The notes under the pieces are model-generated. The model ran no database searches. It was given only the letters and a program-made list of their open reading frames with translations, and was not told the DNA's origin. Source: Bacillota bacterium (lineage in GTDB: Bacteria > Bacillota > Clostridia > Oscillospirales > Acutalibacteraceae). From it: a stretch of 64,000 nucleotides of DNA. Positions 41,599 through 49,486 of the stretch are shown one piece after another (position 1 is the stretch's first letter; every line of letters starts with the position of its first letter). Both the position numbers and the translations under genes were made by a program. The stretch covers positions 248,001-312,000 of the forward strand of contig JAEYPT010000001.1 of NCBI GenBank assembly GCA_023410445.1, read 5' to 3'.

Positions 41599-44313
41599 AT
41601 GGAGGAGAACCGTCCCAACCCGGAAGAACTGCTGCGGAAGATCCGCGGGGAGGGAGAACCGGGCAAGGGAAAACTGAAAATCTTTCTGGGATATGCGGCA
41701 GGCGTGGGGAAGACCTACGCCATGCTGGACGCTGCCCATACGGCACTGCGGGCCGGGGTGGACGTTGCCGTCGGCTATATTGAGCCGCACACCCGCCCCG
41801 AAACGATGGCGCTGATGAACGGGCTGGAATGCCTTGCGCCGAAGCAGGTTTCGTACCGGGGGATCACTCTGCGGGAATTCGACCTTGACGCGGCACTGCA
41901 GAGAAAGCCGCAGCTGCTGCTGGTGGATGAGCTGGCGCACACCAACGCGGCGGGGTGCAGGCACACCAAGCGCTACGACGACGTGGAAGAGCTCCTGAAC
42001 GCGGGCATCAATGTTTACACAACGGTAAACGTGCAGCATCTGGAAAGTTTGAACGACATCGTCGCGTCCATTACCGGCGTGCGGGTTCGGGAAACTATTC
42101 CGGATTCCGTTTTCGACCGCGCGAACCAGATCGAGCTGGTGGACGTGGAGCCAGAAGAACTGATGAACCGGCTGAATCAGGGAAAAATTTACCGTGAAAA
42201 TCAGGCTAAACGGGCGCTGCACCATTTTTTCTCCGAGGATAATCTGGTCGCCCTCCGGGAAATCGCTCTGCGCCGGACGGCCGACCGTATCAACCGGGAA
42301 GTGGAGAGCAATCGGATTGAGTCCAACACCTCGTACCATACGGGAGAGCATGTGTTGGTCTGCCTGAGCAGTGCGCCCTCCAACGCAAAGGTAATCCGAA
42401 CGGCGGCAAGATTCGCCAATTCCTTTCACGCTTCGTTTACCGCACTGTTTGTGGAAACCCCCAACACGCCGGAGCTCCGGGGCCCCGGCAAAGAGCGTCT
42501 GCACGACAATTTAAAGCTTGCCGAGCAGCTCGGCGCAAAGATCGCGACGGTCTACGGCAGTGACATTCCGTTCCAGATTGCCGAGTACGCCAAGGCCAGC
42601 GGGATTTCCATCATCATCATGGGGCGTTCCACCAACGAGCACCGGATTTTCCGCATGAAGCAGAAGTTTGTGGAGCAGCTTACCTCTCTCGCTCCGGACC
42701 TCGACGTGTATATCATTCCCGACAGTTTCCCCTCCGGGCGGCCGGAGTTTTCGCACCGGCTCCCGAAGATCAATCTCAACGGGCCGGATACCCTCCTTTC
42801 TATTGGTGTTCTGGCGCTGTGCACGCTGTTCGGGCTGTGGTTCGACAGCCTCAATTTCAGCGATTCGAACGTCATTATGGTTTATATCCTCGGTGTACTG
42901 TTCATCTCGTCGCGCGCCCGAAGCCGGTTTTACGGTCTTGCTGCCTCGGTAGTCGGGGTACTTGCTTTCAATTTCTTTTTTACGGCGCCGCGGTGGACTC
43001 TCACCTACGGACCGGAATACACGGTAACCTTTGCCGTGATGCTGATTGTTTCGCTGATTACCAGCTCCCTAACGGGGCAGGTCAAACGGCAGGCTAAGGC
43101 AGACGCGGTGAACGCGCATCGGACGAACCTTCTATTGGAGACCAGCCGCAAGCTGCAGCGGGCGAACGGTATGGAGGAAATTGTGGAGCGCTCCTCGGAG
43201 CAGCTTGCGCGCCTGCTGAACCGCTCCATCATGTTCTACTCCGTGCGGGACGGTGAGCTCCGGAAACCGTCGGTCTATTCGGCTGACCCGCAGCGGCCGC
43301 TGCCGGCAACCTACACGGATGCGGATGAGCAGGCGGTCGCCGCCTGGGTCTACAAAAATAAAAAACGCGCCGGGTATCGCACGGAAACCCTGCCGGGCGC
43401 GAAGGGGCTGTATCTGCCCGTGAAAAATCACGGAGGAGTCCTCGCCGTGATCGGCATCGCCATGGAGGCGGACGACGCGGTGGAAGTCTATGAGCAGTCC
43501 CTGCTTTCGGGCATCATCGGCGAGATTTCATCCGCCATTGAAAAATACAATCTCAACGAAAACCAAAAGCAGATTTCCATGCAGGCCGAGAAAGAACGGA
43601 TGCGCGCGAATCTGCTGCGGGCGATCTCCCACGACCTCCGCACTCCGCTCACCAGCATTTCCGGCAACGCGAACGTGATCCTGTCCGACGGGGACCAGAT
43701 CGACCCGGCCACCAAGCGGAAACTGGTTGCTGATATTTACGACGACTCGCTCTGGCTGATCAATCTGGTGGAAAATCTGCTGGCCGTCACAAAAATCGAC
43801 GACGGCCGGCTCAACCTAAAGCTTCAGCCGGAGCTGCTGCAGGACCTGATTTCGGAAGCGCTGGCGCATATCAGCAAACGAAGCGCGGAACACCACATCA
43901 CGGTCAAAATGGAGGACGATCTGCTCATGGCGAGGGTCGATCCCCATTTGATCATGCAGGTGATTATCAATATTGTGAACAACGCGGTTCAGTATACTCC
44001 CGTGGGCTCGTCCATTCACATCACCGCGTTCCGGAGCGGAGACACCGCGGTGGTGGAAATTTCGGACAACGGCCGCGGAATTCCGGACAAGGACAAAAAA
44101 CAGATTTTCGATCTTTTCTATACCGCCGGAAACGTATCCGGAGACAGCCGCAGAGGCCTTGGAATCGGGCTTTCCCTCTGCAAGTCGATTATTACGGCAC
44201 ACGGCGGCGAGATTTATGTGAGGGATAACAAACCCTGCGGAACCGTATTCGGGTTTTCCCTTCAGCTGGAGGACTGGAACAAAGATGGAAAAGCGAACCA
44301 TATTGGTTGTTGA
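41599..44313 (+). CDS. kdpD: Potassium-responsive sensor kinase KdpD
   Basis: A 904-residue sensor. The N-terminal KdpD domain (about 20-230) has Walker A GYAAGVGKT (31-39), followed by a UspA-like domain (about 245-365). Four membrane helices (about 390-495), a GAF domain (about 515-640), a HisKA region with phospho-acceptor RAISHDLRTPL near 675 and an ATPase domain complete it. It senses K+ limitation or turgor and controls KdpE. The start is ATG 41599, behind GAGGTGAG; GTG 41590 overlaps that site. It overlaps kdpE by 29 bases. No kdpFABC pump genes are present nearby. Confidence 0.92.
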   Translation: MEENRPNPEELLRKIRGEGEPGKGKLKIFLGYAAGVGKTYAMLDAAHTALRAGVDVAVGYIEPHTRPETMALMNGLECLAPKQVSYRGITLREFDLDAALQRKPQLLLVDELAHTNAAGCRHTKRYDDVEELLNAGINVYTTVNVQHLESLNDIVASITGVRVRETIPDSVFDRANQIELVDVEPEELMNRLNQGKIYRENQAKRALHHFFSEDNLVALREIALRRTADRINREVESNRIESNTSYHTGEHVLVCLSSAPSNAKVIRTAARFANSFHASFTALFVETPNTPELRGPGKERLHDNLKLAEQLGAKIATVYGSDIPFQIAEYAKASGISIIIMGRSTNEHRIFRMKQKFVEQLTSLAPDLDVYIIPDSFPSGRPEFSHRLPKINLNGPDTLLSIGVLALCTLFGLWFDSLNFSDSNVIMVYILGVLFISSRARSRFYGLAASVVGVLAFNFFFTAPRWTLTYGPEYTVTFAVMLIVSLITSSLTGQVKRQAKADAVNAHRTNLLLETSRKLQRANGMEEIVERSSEQLARLLNRSIMFYSVRDGELRKPSVYSADPQRPLPATYTDADEQAVAAWVYKNKKRAGYRTETLPGAKGLYLPVKNHGGVLAVIGIAMEADDAVEVYEQSLLSGIIGEISSAIEKYNLNENQKQISMQAEKERMRANLLRAISHDLRTPLTSISGNANVILSDGDQIDPATKRKLVADIYDDSLWLINLVENLLAVTKIDDGRLNLKLQPELLQDLISEALAHISKRSAEHHITVKMEDDLLMARVDPHLIMQVIINIVNNAVQYTPVGSSIHITAFRSGDTAVVEISDNGRGIPDKDKKQIFDLFYTAGNVSGDSRRGLGIGLSLCKSIITAHGGEIYVRDNKPCGTVFGFSLQLEDWNKDGKANHIGC

Positions 44314-44983
44314 GGATGACCGCGCAATCCGGAATCTGATTGCGGCGACCCTCGAAATGTCGCACCAGTACAACTTCCTTTCAGCGCACAACGGCGCCGC
44401 GGGACTGATGCAGGCGCTTTCCAGGCGCCCGGACCTGATTGTTCTTGACCTCGGTCTGCCCGATATGGACGGGGTCGACATCATCCGGAAAATTCGGTCG
44501 TGGACGAACCGGCCAATCATCGTCGTCAGTGCCCGGAGCGAGGACAAGGATAAAATCGGGGCTTTGGACGCGGGCGCGGACGATTACCTGACGAAGCCGT
44601 TCAGCGTGGAGGAGCTTCTGGCGCGCATCCGAGTGGCAATTCGGAAAATGAACGTTGGCGGGCAGGACTTGGCGGAGGCCGCTTTCGTGAACGGTGGCCT
44701 GAAAATTGACTTCGCAAGCTGCACGGTTTCCGTGGACGGACAGGAGGTTCACCTCACTCCCATCGAGTATAAGTTGCTCTGCATCCTCGCGCGGAACGAG
44801 GGCAAGGTGCTGACCCACCGGTATCTCCTTTCGGAGGTCTGGGGCACCGACGGCGGCGACGGAAGCTCCCTTCGGGTCTTTATGGCCACGCTCCGCAAGA
44901 AACTGGAAAAAGATCCGGCAAACCCGGTATACATCCGCACTCACATCGGAATCGGCTACCAGCTGATGGAAATTTCAGAATAA
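44285..44983 (+). CDS. kdpE: OmpR-family response regulator KdpE
   Basis: A 232-residue regulator. The receiver domain (about 1-120) has VVEDD, a phospho-acceptor Asp in IVLDLGLPDMDG and a conserved Lys in LTKPF. A winged helix (about 135-230) follows. It is the partner of KdpD and overlaps its 3' end. Its target genes here are unknown because the K+ pump operon is missing from the window. Confidence 0.9.
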   Translation: MEKRTILVVEDDRAIRNLIAATLEMSHQYNFLSAHNGAAGLMQALSRRPDLIVLDLGLPDMDGVDIIRKIRSWTNRPIIVVSARSEDKDKIGALDAGADDYLTKPFSVEELLARIRVAIRKMNVGGQDLAEAAFVNGGLKIDFASCTVSVDGQEVHLTPIEYKLLCILARNEGKVLTHRYLLSEVWGTDGGDGSSLRVFMATLRKKLEKDPANPVYIRTHIGIGYQLMEISE

Positions 44984-44986
44984 AGA

Positions 44987-45030
44987 CAGCCCCGCAGAAC
45001 CTTTTTTCGGTCCGGCGGGGCTGCTTTTTA
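44987..45030. terminator. Terminator between kdpE and the MntR-like gene
   Basis: A 9-bp stem (44987-44995 with 45015-45023), with further pairing inside, followed by a T run. The two genes are convergent. Confidence 0.8.
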
Positions 45031-45522
45031 TGGCTTCGTTTCGTCGGCCCTTTTCTCCCGCAGCGTTTGGAACCGCAGGAAGGCCTGCTCATCGGTACGG
45101 AAAAACGTAAGCAGATCGTTCAGACGGTCAACCGTCTGAGCACTGAGAGAATGCTCGATCAGTTCGGTTTCTTCCAGAGGATTCCGGCTGCCGATCCGGG
45201 TGAGAAATTCCTCCAGAATCCGGTGGCGTTCCAGAAGATAGGCTCCTGCTTTTTGCCCCTCCTCCGTCAGGAGGATAATCTCATACCGGTCGTATTTGAC
45301 ATACCCCATTTCGGCGAGCTTCCCGATCATCTTTGAGGCGGAGGAAGGCTTTACGTGCAGCATTTCGGAAAGCTTCCCGACGCGCGCGTAGCCCCCGCGG
45401 CCGCAAAGGCGGCAGATCATTTCGAGGTAATCCTCTTCCGCAGAGCTGAGCTGGCCCTCCTGCTGACTGATTTTCTGGTAGCCCCGGGAGGTGCGGAACT
45501 CCGAGTCGGAATTGCTGTTCAT
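45028..45522 (-). CDS. DtxR/MntR-family metal-dependent repressor
   Basis: A 164-residue regulator. The N-terminal winged helix (about 27-88, SSAEEDYLEMICRL and VKPSSASKMIGKLAEMGYV) is followed by the metal-binding dimerisation domain (ERHRILEEFLTRIG, with EETELIEH). It has an acidic N-terminal extension of about 25 residues. It should repress metal uptake when manganese or iron is plentiful; mntH at 28898 is a likely target. It is divergent from the carbamoyltransferase gene. Confidence 0.87.
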   Translation of the reverse strand: MNSNSDSEFRTSRGYQKISQQEGQLSSAEEDYLEMICRLCGRGGYARVGKLSEMLHVKPSSASKMIGKLAEMGYVKYDRYEIILLTEEGQKAGAYLLERHRILEEFLTRIGSRNPLEETELIEHSLSAQTVDRLNDLLTFFRTDEQAFLRFQTLREKRADETKP

Positions 45523-45696
45523 GCACTCACACCCGTTTCACGTTGCTGCAACAGTATATTCACGGCATATTCCGGCGCAGAACCGCCCGGCTCGGGAAAA
45601 ACTTAATGGTGGTGGTTTTGTCCAGAATTTTCCGCTTTTGCTGGCCTTGTTTCTGAGAAAACAGAAAATAAATAAGAAGATTTTTTCAAAAAGGTA

Positions 45697-45742
45697 TTGC
45701 ATAAATACTCATTACGTGCTATAAATAATGTATATTTATAAA
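45697..45742 (+). promoter_or_regulatory. Promoter with two ARG-box-like operators
   Basis: TTGCAT (45697-45702), 17 bases, TATAAA (45720-45725). A 14-mer at 45698-45711 (TGCATAAATACTCA) fits the ArgR consensus TGAATWWWWATTCA at 12 of 14 positions and covers the -35. A second at 45729-45742 fits at 11 of 14 and lies just after the -10. Arginine repression of the carbamoyltransferase gene is inferred. Confidence 0.55.
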
Positions 45743-45757
45743 TTGGGGCGATGAATT

Positions 45758-46714
45758 ATGGTTAAAAATATGCTGGATTTCTCGAACTTTTCCGCTCAGG
45801 AGCTGACAACGATTCTGGACCGTGCCGCGGCCATCAAGAAGAACCCGGAAAAGTTTGGGGATATTCTGAAGGGCAAAAAGCTTTACATGCTGTTTGAAAA
45901 AACCTCCACCCGCACCTTCCTGTCCTTTGCTGCCGGTATCACGGAGCTGGGCGGGAGCTATTACAACCAACTCTGGAAGGACAGCAACTTCACCATCGGT
46001 GACCCGGTTTCCGAGCTTCTTTATGTTTGCCGCAACGTGGATATCATTATGGCAAGGCTGAAATACAACAAGACGGTGAAGCTTTTCGGGGAAAAGACGG
46101 TCCGCCCTTTCATCAACGGCTGCGACAACACCTTCCACCCCTGCCAGGCTCTGGCCGACGTCATGACGGTGAAAGAGACCTTCGGCACGTATCAGGTGAA
46201 AATGCTGTATATCGGTGCAAAAAACAACGTGCTGAATTCGCTGATCGAGACCCTTCCGCGCCTCGGCGGGGAGTTGTATTCCTATACGCCGATTGAGAAC
46301 AAAACGGAGGTAGCCGCTGATTTTTACGAGAACGCCAAAAAGGGCGGGAACTATACGGAGCTTGACCCGTCTATGCCCGCGGCGGAGCTTAAAAAGCTGG
46401 TCAATGGGATGGATGTTGTTTACACCGATACCTGGGTGGATATGGAGTTCTTCAGCAATCCGGAGTATGCCGATTACAAAGAGCAGGTCATCAAAAAAAT
46501 GATGCCCTGCCAGCTCAGCGAAGACCTGCTGGAGAACAGCAAGGCGGTCGTCCTGCACGACATGCCGATGCACATCGGCTACGAGATTTCTCAGGGCATT
46601 GCGGATAAAAATCTGGATCACATTCTGGATCAGGCCGAGAACCGCAGGCACGCGGAAAAAGCGGTGATGGTCACCCTCCTGTGGGAAGACTCGATGCAGT
46701 CCTATTTCGACTGA
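45758..46714 (+). CDS. Ornithine carbamoyltransferase-like enzyme with divergent substrate loops
   Basis: A 318-residue carbamoyltransferase. The carbamoyl phosphate motif is intact (STRTF at 50-54), as are Arg100, HPCQ (127-130) and the OTC-type KNNVLNSL element near 155-162. Two ornithine-site motifs differ from the family. The usual DxWxSMG loop reads DTWVDME (224-230), and the usual HCLP reads HDMP (267-270), followed by MHIGYE. The substrate may therefore not be ornithine. The promoter carries ARG-box-like sites, linking it to arginine metabolism. Its end overlaps the convergent hydrolase gene by 13 bases. The gene symbol is withheld. Confidence 0.8.
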   Translation: MVKNMLDFSNFSAQELTTILDRAAAIKKNPEKFGDILKGKKLYMLFEKTSTRTFLSFAAGITELGGSYYNQLWKDSNFTIGDPVSELLYVCRNVDIIMARLKYNKTVKLFGEKTVRPFINGCDNTFHPCQALADVMTVKETFGTYQVKMLYIGAKNNVLNSLIETLPRLGGELYSYTPIENKTEVAADFYENAKKGGNYTELDPSMPAAELKKLVNGMDVVYTDTWVDMEFFSNPEYADYKEQVIKKMMPCQLSEDLLENSKAVVLHDMPMHIGYEISQGIADKNLDHILDQAENRRHAEKAVMVTLLWEDSMQSYFD

Positions 46715-47544
46715 TTCCCGGTTTCGGCGAGCGTGTAAAGATCCGTTCTTCTCTGCCGCATGACCGGAATCCGTTGCCGTACCGCTTCGGCGTACCCGGG
46801 GTCGATTTCGGCCAGTAGCATGGTTTCCTCCGCACCGGCGCGCACCGTCACCTGCCCGTAGGGGTCGACGGCGAGGGAATTCGCGTAGGAGATGTAGGAG
46901 GCGTGTTCGTTCCGCGCGGGGGCGCAGGCCGCAACGAAAAGCTGGTTGTCGAGCGCGCGGGCGCGCAGCAGGGTTTCCCAGTGCGCGGGGCCGGTCGTCA
47001 TGTTGAACGCGGCGGGAACGATCACCAGGTCCGCGCCCTTTATTGCCATCAGGCGGAACAGTTCGGGGAAGCGCATGTCATAGCAGATGGCCGCACCGAT
47101 TTTTCCGAATTCCGTGTCTACTACGGTGATTTGATTGCCCGCTGAGAGCACATCGGACTCCATGAATCGAATTCCTCCGGGAACGTCAATGTCAAACAGA
47201 TGCACCTTGCGGTGCTTCCCGATCACGCGTCCCGAGGGGTCGAAAATAAAGCACGTGTTGAAGAGCTTTTTCCCATCGCGCTCCGGAATCGAACCGCCAA
47301 AGAGATAAATTCCGTTTTTTCGGGCGGTTTCCGAAAGCGTGTGCACAGTTTCGCCGTCTTCAGGCTCCGCATACAGCCCGAACTGGTCGTTCTGGTACGG
47401 GCAGCTGAACATTTCCGGCAGTACGGCAATCTGCGCCCCGGCTTCTTTGGCGCGGCCGATCGCGGAAACGGCACAGGCAAGGTTTGCTTCCTTGTCGGCG
47501 GTAACCGGATTCTGGCAGATTGCCAGCTTGAATTTTTGAGCCAT
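46702..47544 (-). CDS. Carbon-nitrogen hydrolase, omega-amidase (Nit2)-like
   Basis: A 280-residue nitrilase-superfamily enzyme with catalytic Glu44 (VLPEMF), Lys113 (HRKVHLFDID) and Cys154 (ICYDMRFPELFR). The HLFDIDVPGGIRFMESD stretch is typical of Nit2/omega-amidase, which hydrolyses 2-oxoglutaramate or 2-oxosuccinamate to ammonia and a 2-oxo acid. The start is ATG 47544 with GAGGGGGAAG; a longer reading lacks support. It has its own promoter and a leader hairpin. Confidence 0.87.
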   Translation of the reverse strand: MAQKFKLAICQNPVTADKEANLACAVSAIGRAKEAGAQIAVLPEMFSCPYQNDQFGLYAEPEDGETVHTLSETARKNGIYLFGGSIPERDGKKLFNTCFIFDPSGRVIGKHRKVHLFDIDVPGGIRFMESDVLSAGNQITVVDTEFGKIGAAICYDMRFPELFRLMAIKGADLVIVPAAFNMTTGPAHWETLLRARALDNQLFVAACAPARNEHASYISYANSLAVDPYGQVTVRAGAEETMLLAEIDPGYAEAVRQRIPVMRQRRTDLYTLAETGNQSK

Positions 47545-47565
47545 TTTTCTTCCCCCTCGAATAGA

Positions 47566-47642
47566 AAGGGCGCCACGGCTTGCCGCGGCGCCCTTGTCGT
47601 TTCTCACAGCCTGATTATACCGGAAAGCCACGGCGTCCGCAA
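47566..47642 (-). promoter_or_regulatory. Promoter and leader hairpin of the omega-amidase-like gene
   Basis: On the minus strand: TTGCGG (complement of 47637-47642), 17 bases, TATAAT (complement of 47614-47619). The transcript begins near 47607 and almost at once forms a stable GC-rich hairpin (47566-47578 with 47583-47595), perhaps a 5' stabiliser. Confidence 0.6.
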
Positions 47643-47671
47643 GGGCCGGGCTTCCGTTTTTTTCTGCGCGG

Positions 47672-47680
47672 TGCTATAAT
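47672..47680 (+). promoter_or_regulatory. Extended -10 promoter of the Mef-like gene
   Basis: TGCTATAAT at 47672-47680 is an extended -10 element. The -35 (TTCCGT) is poor. The predicted start near 47687 gives a 165-base leader that holds a short reading frame and two hairpins. Confidence 0.6.
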
Positions 47681-47718
47681 GGCAATACTGAAACAAATTG
47701 ACAGGGGAGGTGTCTTCC

Positions 47719-47757
47719 GTGGTAAGGATGAATGCATCGGCTCCATGCAAGGTCTGA
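47719..47757 (+). CDS. Leader peptide upstream of the Mef-like exporter
   Basis: GTG at 47719 opens a 12-codon frame (MVRMNASAPCKV) ending at TGA 47755-47757. AGGGGAGG lies eight bases before it, as good as any ribosome binding site in the window. Its 3' half forms the left arm of a hairpin at 47740-47782. Leader peptides in this position regulate macrolide and other antibiotic resistance genes through drug-stalled ribosomes. Expression is not proved. Confidence 0.5.
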   Translation: MVRMNASAPCKV

Positions 47758-47782
47758 ACCCGGACGGGTTCCTGCATGGAGC
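47740..47782 (+). promoter_or_regulatory. Leader hairpin overlapping the leader peptide
   Basis: A perfect 10-bp outer stem (47740-47749 with 47773-47782) and a 6-bp inner stem (47756-47761 with 47766-47771). The left arm is inside the leader frame, so a stalled ribosome would open it. Confidence 0.6.
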
Positions 47783-47810
47783 GTCACTGCCGTCCGATTG
47801 GACTTTGCGT

Positions 47811-47843
47811 TTCTTACGGAAAAATAAAATCAAGTAAGAAGGG
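47811..47843 (+). promoter_or_regulatory. Hairpin sequestering the Mef-like gene's ribosome binding site
   Basis: TTCTTAC (47811-47817) is perfectly complementary to GTAAGAA (47834-47840), which overlaps the AAGAAGGG ribosome binding site at 47837-47843. The same TTCTTAC can also pair with GTAAGGA in the leader frame (47722-47728). Competing pairings are the hallmark of translation attenuation. Confidence 0.5.
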
Positions 47844-47851
47844 CTGAGTCT

Positions 47852-49147
47852 ATGAAACGTTTTAACACGGTTTTTTCGGGACTGAAATTTTTTCTTTTTT
47901 TCTGGGGCGGTCAGGCGGTTTCCTCGCTCGGAAGCGCGATGACCGCCTATGTGCTGATCGTCTGGGCCTACGAAAAGCAGGGCACCGCGATGAGCGCGGC
48001 TCTGCTGGCAGTATGCGCGAGCCTGCCGCCGATCTTTCTCGGCTTTTTCGCGGGAGCGGCTGCCGACCGGTGGAACAAGCGAACCATCCTGCTGGTCTGC
48101 AACGTAGCAGCAGCCGCCGGTACGCTGGCGGCACTGATCTTTTTTTGTTCCGGTCGGCTTGAGCTGTGGCATCTGTATGCGATCAATCTGGGTATCGGGC
48201 TGGTGAATACCTTCCAGATTCCGGCGGCATCGGTGGCCGTTTCCCAGCTTGCGCCTCCGGAGCAGTACACGCGGGTCGGAGGGCTGCAGTCGTTTTCGGA
48301 TTCCCTCATCACGCTGTTCGCACCGGCGGCCGCCACGGTCCTGTTTGCTTTTGCGGGACTGCAGGCCGTGCTGATTTTCGACCTGACCACATTCGGGTTC
48401 GATTTTCTGGTTCTTTGCCGGATGATTCGTATTCCGGATTGCCCACGAATCGGAGAAAAGCAGGAACCCTTTTTTGCTGCCAGCCTGAGCGGATTGCGGT
48501 TTTTGAAACGACACCGGGCGATTTTTGGCCTGATTTTGTTTTTTGCTTTCGCCAATTTTTTGGACTGCCTTTCCGCCCGGAACCTGACGGCCCCGATGAT
48601 TCTGGCGCGAACGGAAAACAACACGTTTTTGGCCGGAATGGTGTCCTCTGCCGTTGGAATCGGCAGTCTTTTGGGCAGCATTGTTGTTACGCTGGTCCGT
48701 CCTCCGAAGGGCAGAGTACGGGTTATCCTGCTTTCCTGCGCGCTTTCGTTTGGCCTTGCGGATCTTTCACTGGCCATGGGGCGCGTTCCGACCGTCTGGA
48801 TAGTGGGAACCGTGATCGGCTATTTCTGTTTACCGTGGATCGACGCGAACATGATGACCATTTTCCGGGATCGAATCCCGCTTGATATGCAGGGGCGGGT
48901 CTTTTCCACACGCCAGACACTTCAGTATTTCACAGTTCCGCTGGGTTACTTTCTGGGCGGATTTTTCGCGGACCGCGTGTTTGGCCCTCTGATGGAATCC
49001 GCTTCCCTGGTGAAGCAGGCGCTTGCCTTTCTGGTCGGCTCCGGAAAGGGCTCGGGAATGGCGGTGCTGTTCCTTCTGACGGGCTTTGCGGGTATGGTCG
49101 GCGGTCTTCTGGCTCTGGCAGTCCCCAATCGCTGTGAACTGGACTGA
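47852..49147 (+). CDS. MFS exporter, Mef-like (macrolide efflux family)
   Basis: A 431-residue, 12-helix MFS_3-type transporter resembling MefA and EntS-like exporters. It has an N-terminal FWGGQAVSSLGSAMTAY helix, the AADRWNKRTIL loop motif near residues 70-80, and a Gly-rich GSGKGSGMA segment before the last two helices. It probably exports a hydrophobic drug. A leader with a short frame and a hairpin over its ribosome binding site suggests antibiotic-inducible translation. The substrate is not proved. Confidence 0.85.
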   Translation: MKRFNTVFSGLKFFLFFWGGQAVSSLGSAMTAYVLIVWAYEKQGTAMSAALLAVCASLPPIFLGFFAGAAADRWNKRTILLVCNVAAAAGTLAALIFFCSGRLELWHLYAINLGIGLVNTFQIPAASVAVSQLAPPEQYTRVGGLQSFSDSLITLFAPAAATVLFAFAGLQAVLIFDLTTFGFDFLVLCRMIRIPDCPRIGEKQEPFFAASLSGLRFLKRHRAIFGLILFFAFANFLDCLSARNLTAPMILARTENNTFLAGMVSSAVGIGSLLGSIVVTLVRPPKGRVRVILLSCALSFGLADLSLAMGRVPTVWIVGTVIGYFCLPWIDANMMTIFRDRIPLDMQGRVFSTRQTLQYFTVPLGYFLGGFFADRVFGPLMESASLVKQALAFLVGSGKGSGMAVLFLLTGFAGMVGGLLALAVPNRCELD

Positions 49148-49204
49148 ACCGCGAGAGCGCAACTGTTTGCAGCAATATTACAAATTGGCTTTTCGGCATT
49201 TGTC

Positions 49205-49236
49205 GGGAGGATGGAGTTTCCATCCTCCCTGTTTTT
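49205..49236 (+). terminator. Terminator after the Mef-like gene
   Basis: A perfect 11-bp stem (49205-49215 with 49219-49229), 3-base loop and T run. Confidence 0.85.
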
Positions 49237-49486
49237 GTTTCATGAAGGGATTTTGCGGGACGTTTTTTGTAAAATGGAACGAAAAATTATAATTATCTTA
49301 TTTGGAAATTAAATAGAAAAGCACGAAGCACTATATACAATTTGAACATATTATTGTATATGTAGTATTATTTTTAGTATTTTTTTAATTTTTATGAGTT
49401 TAAATAATTATAATATGGGAAATATGTCTATAATTGTAACCAAAATTCGGATACTGCAATTCCATAATTAGGTAGGGGGAAGTTTG
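49237..49486 (+). other. AT-rich region upstream of the chemoreceptor gene
   Basis: Contains the inverted repeat ATATACAAT / ATTGTATAT (49333-49341 and 49353-49361, 11-base spacer) and two TATAAT hexamers (49409-49414, 49429-49434) without convincing -35 partners. No sigma-D motility promoter (TAAA-N15-GCCGATAT) was seen. The composition is far more AT-rich than the surrounding genes. Confidence 0.45.

Noticed and set aside
47580..47837. 85-codon plus-strand frame before the Mef-like gene
   Set aside because: It starts upstream of the promoter and has no ribosome binding site; the shorter 12-codon leader frame fits the transcript better.
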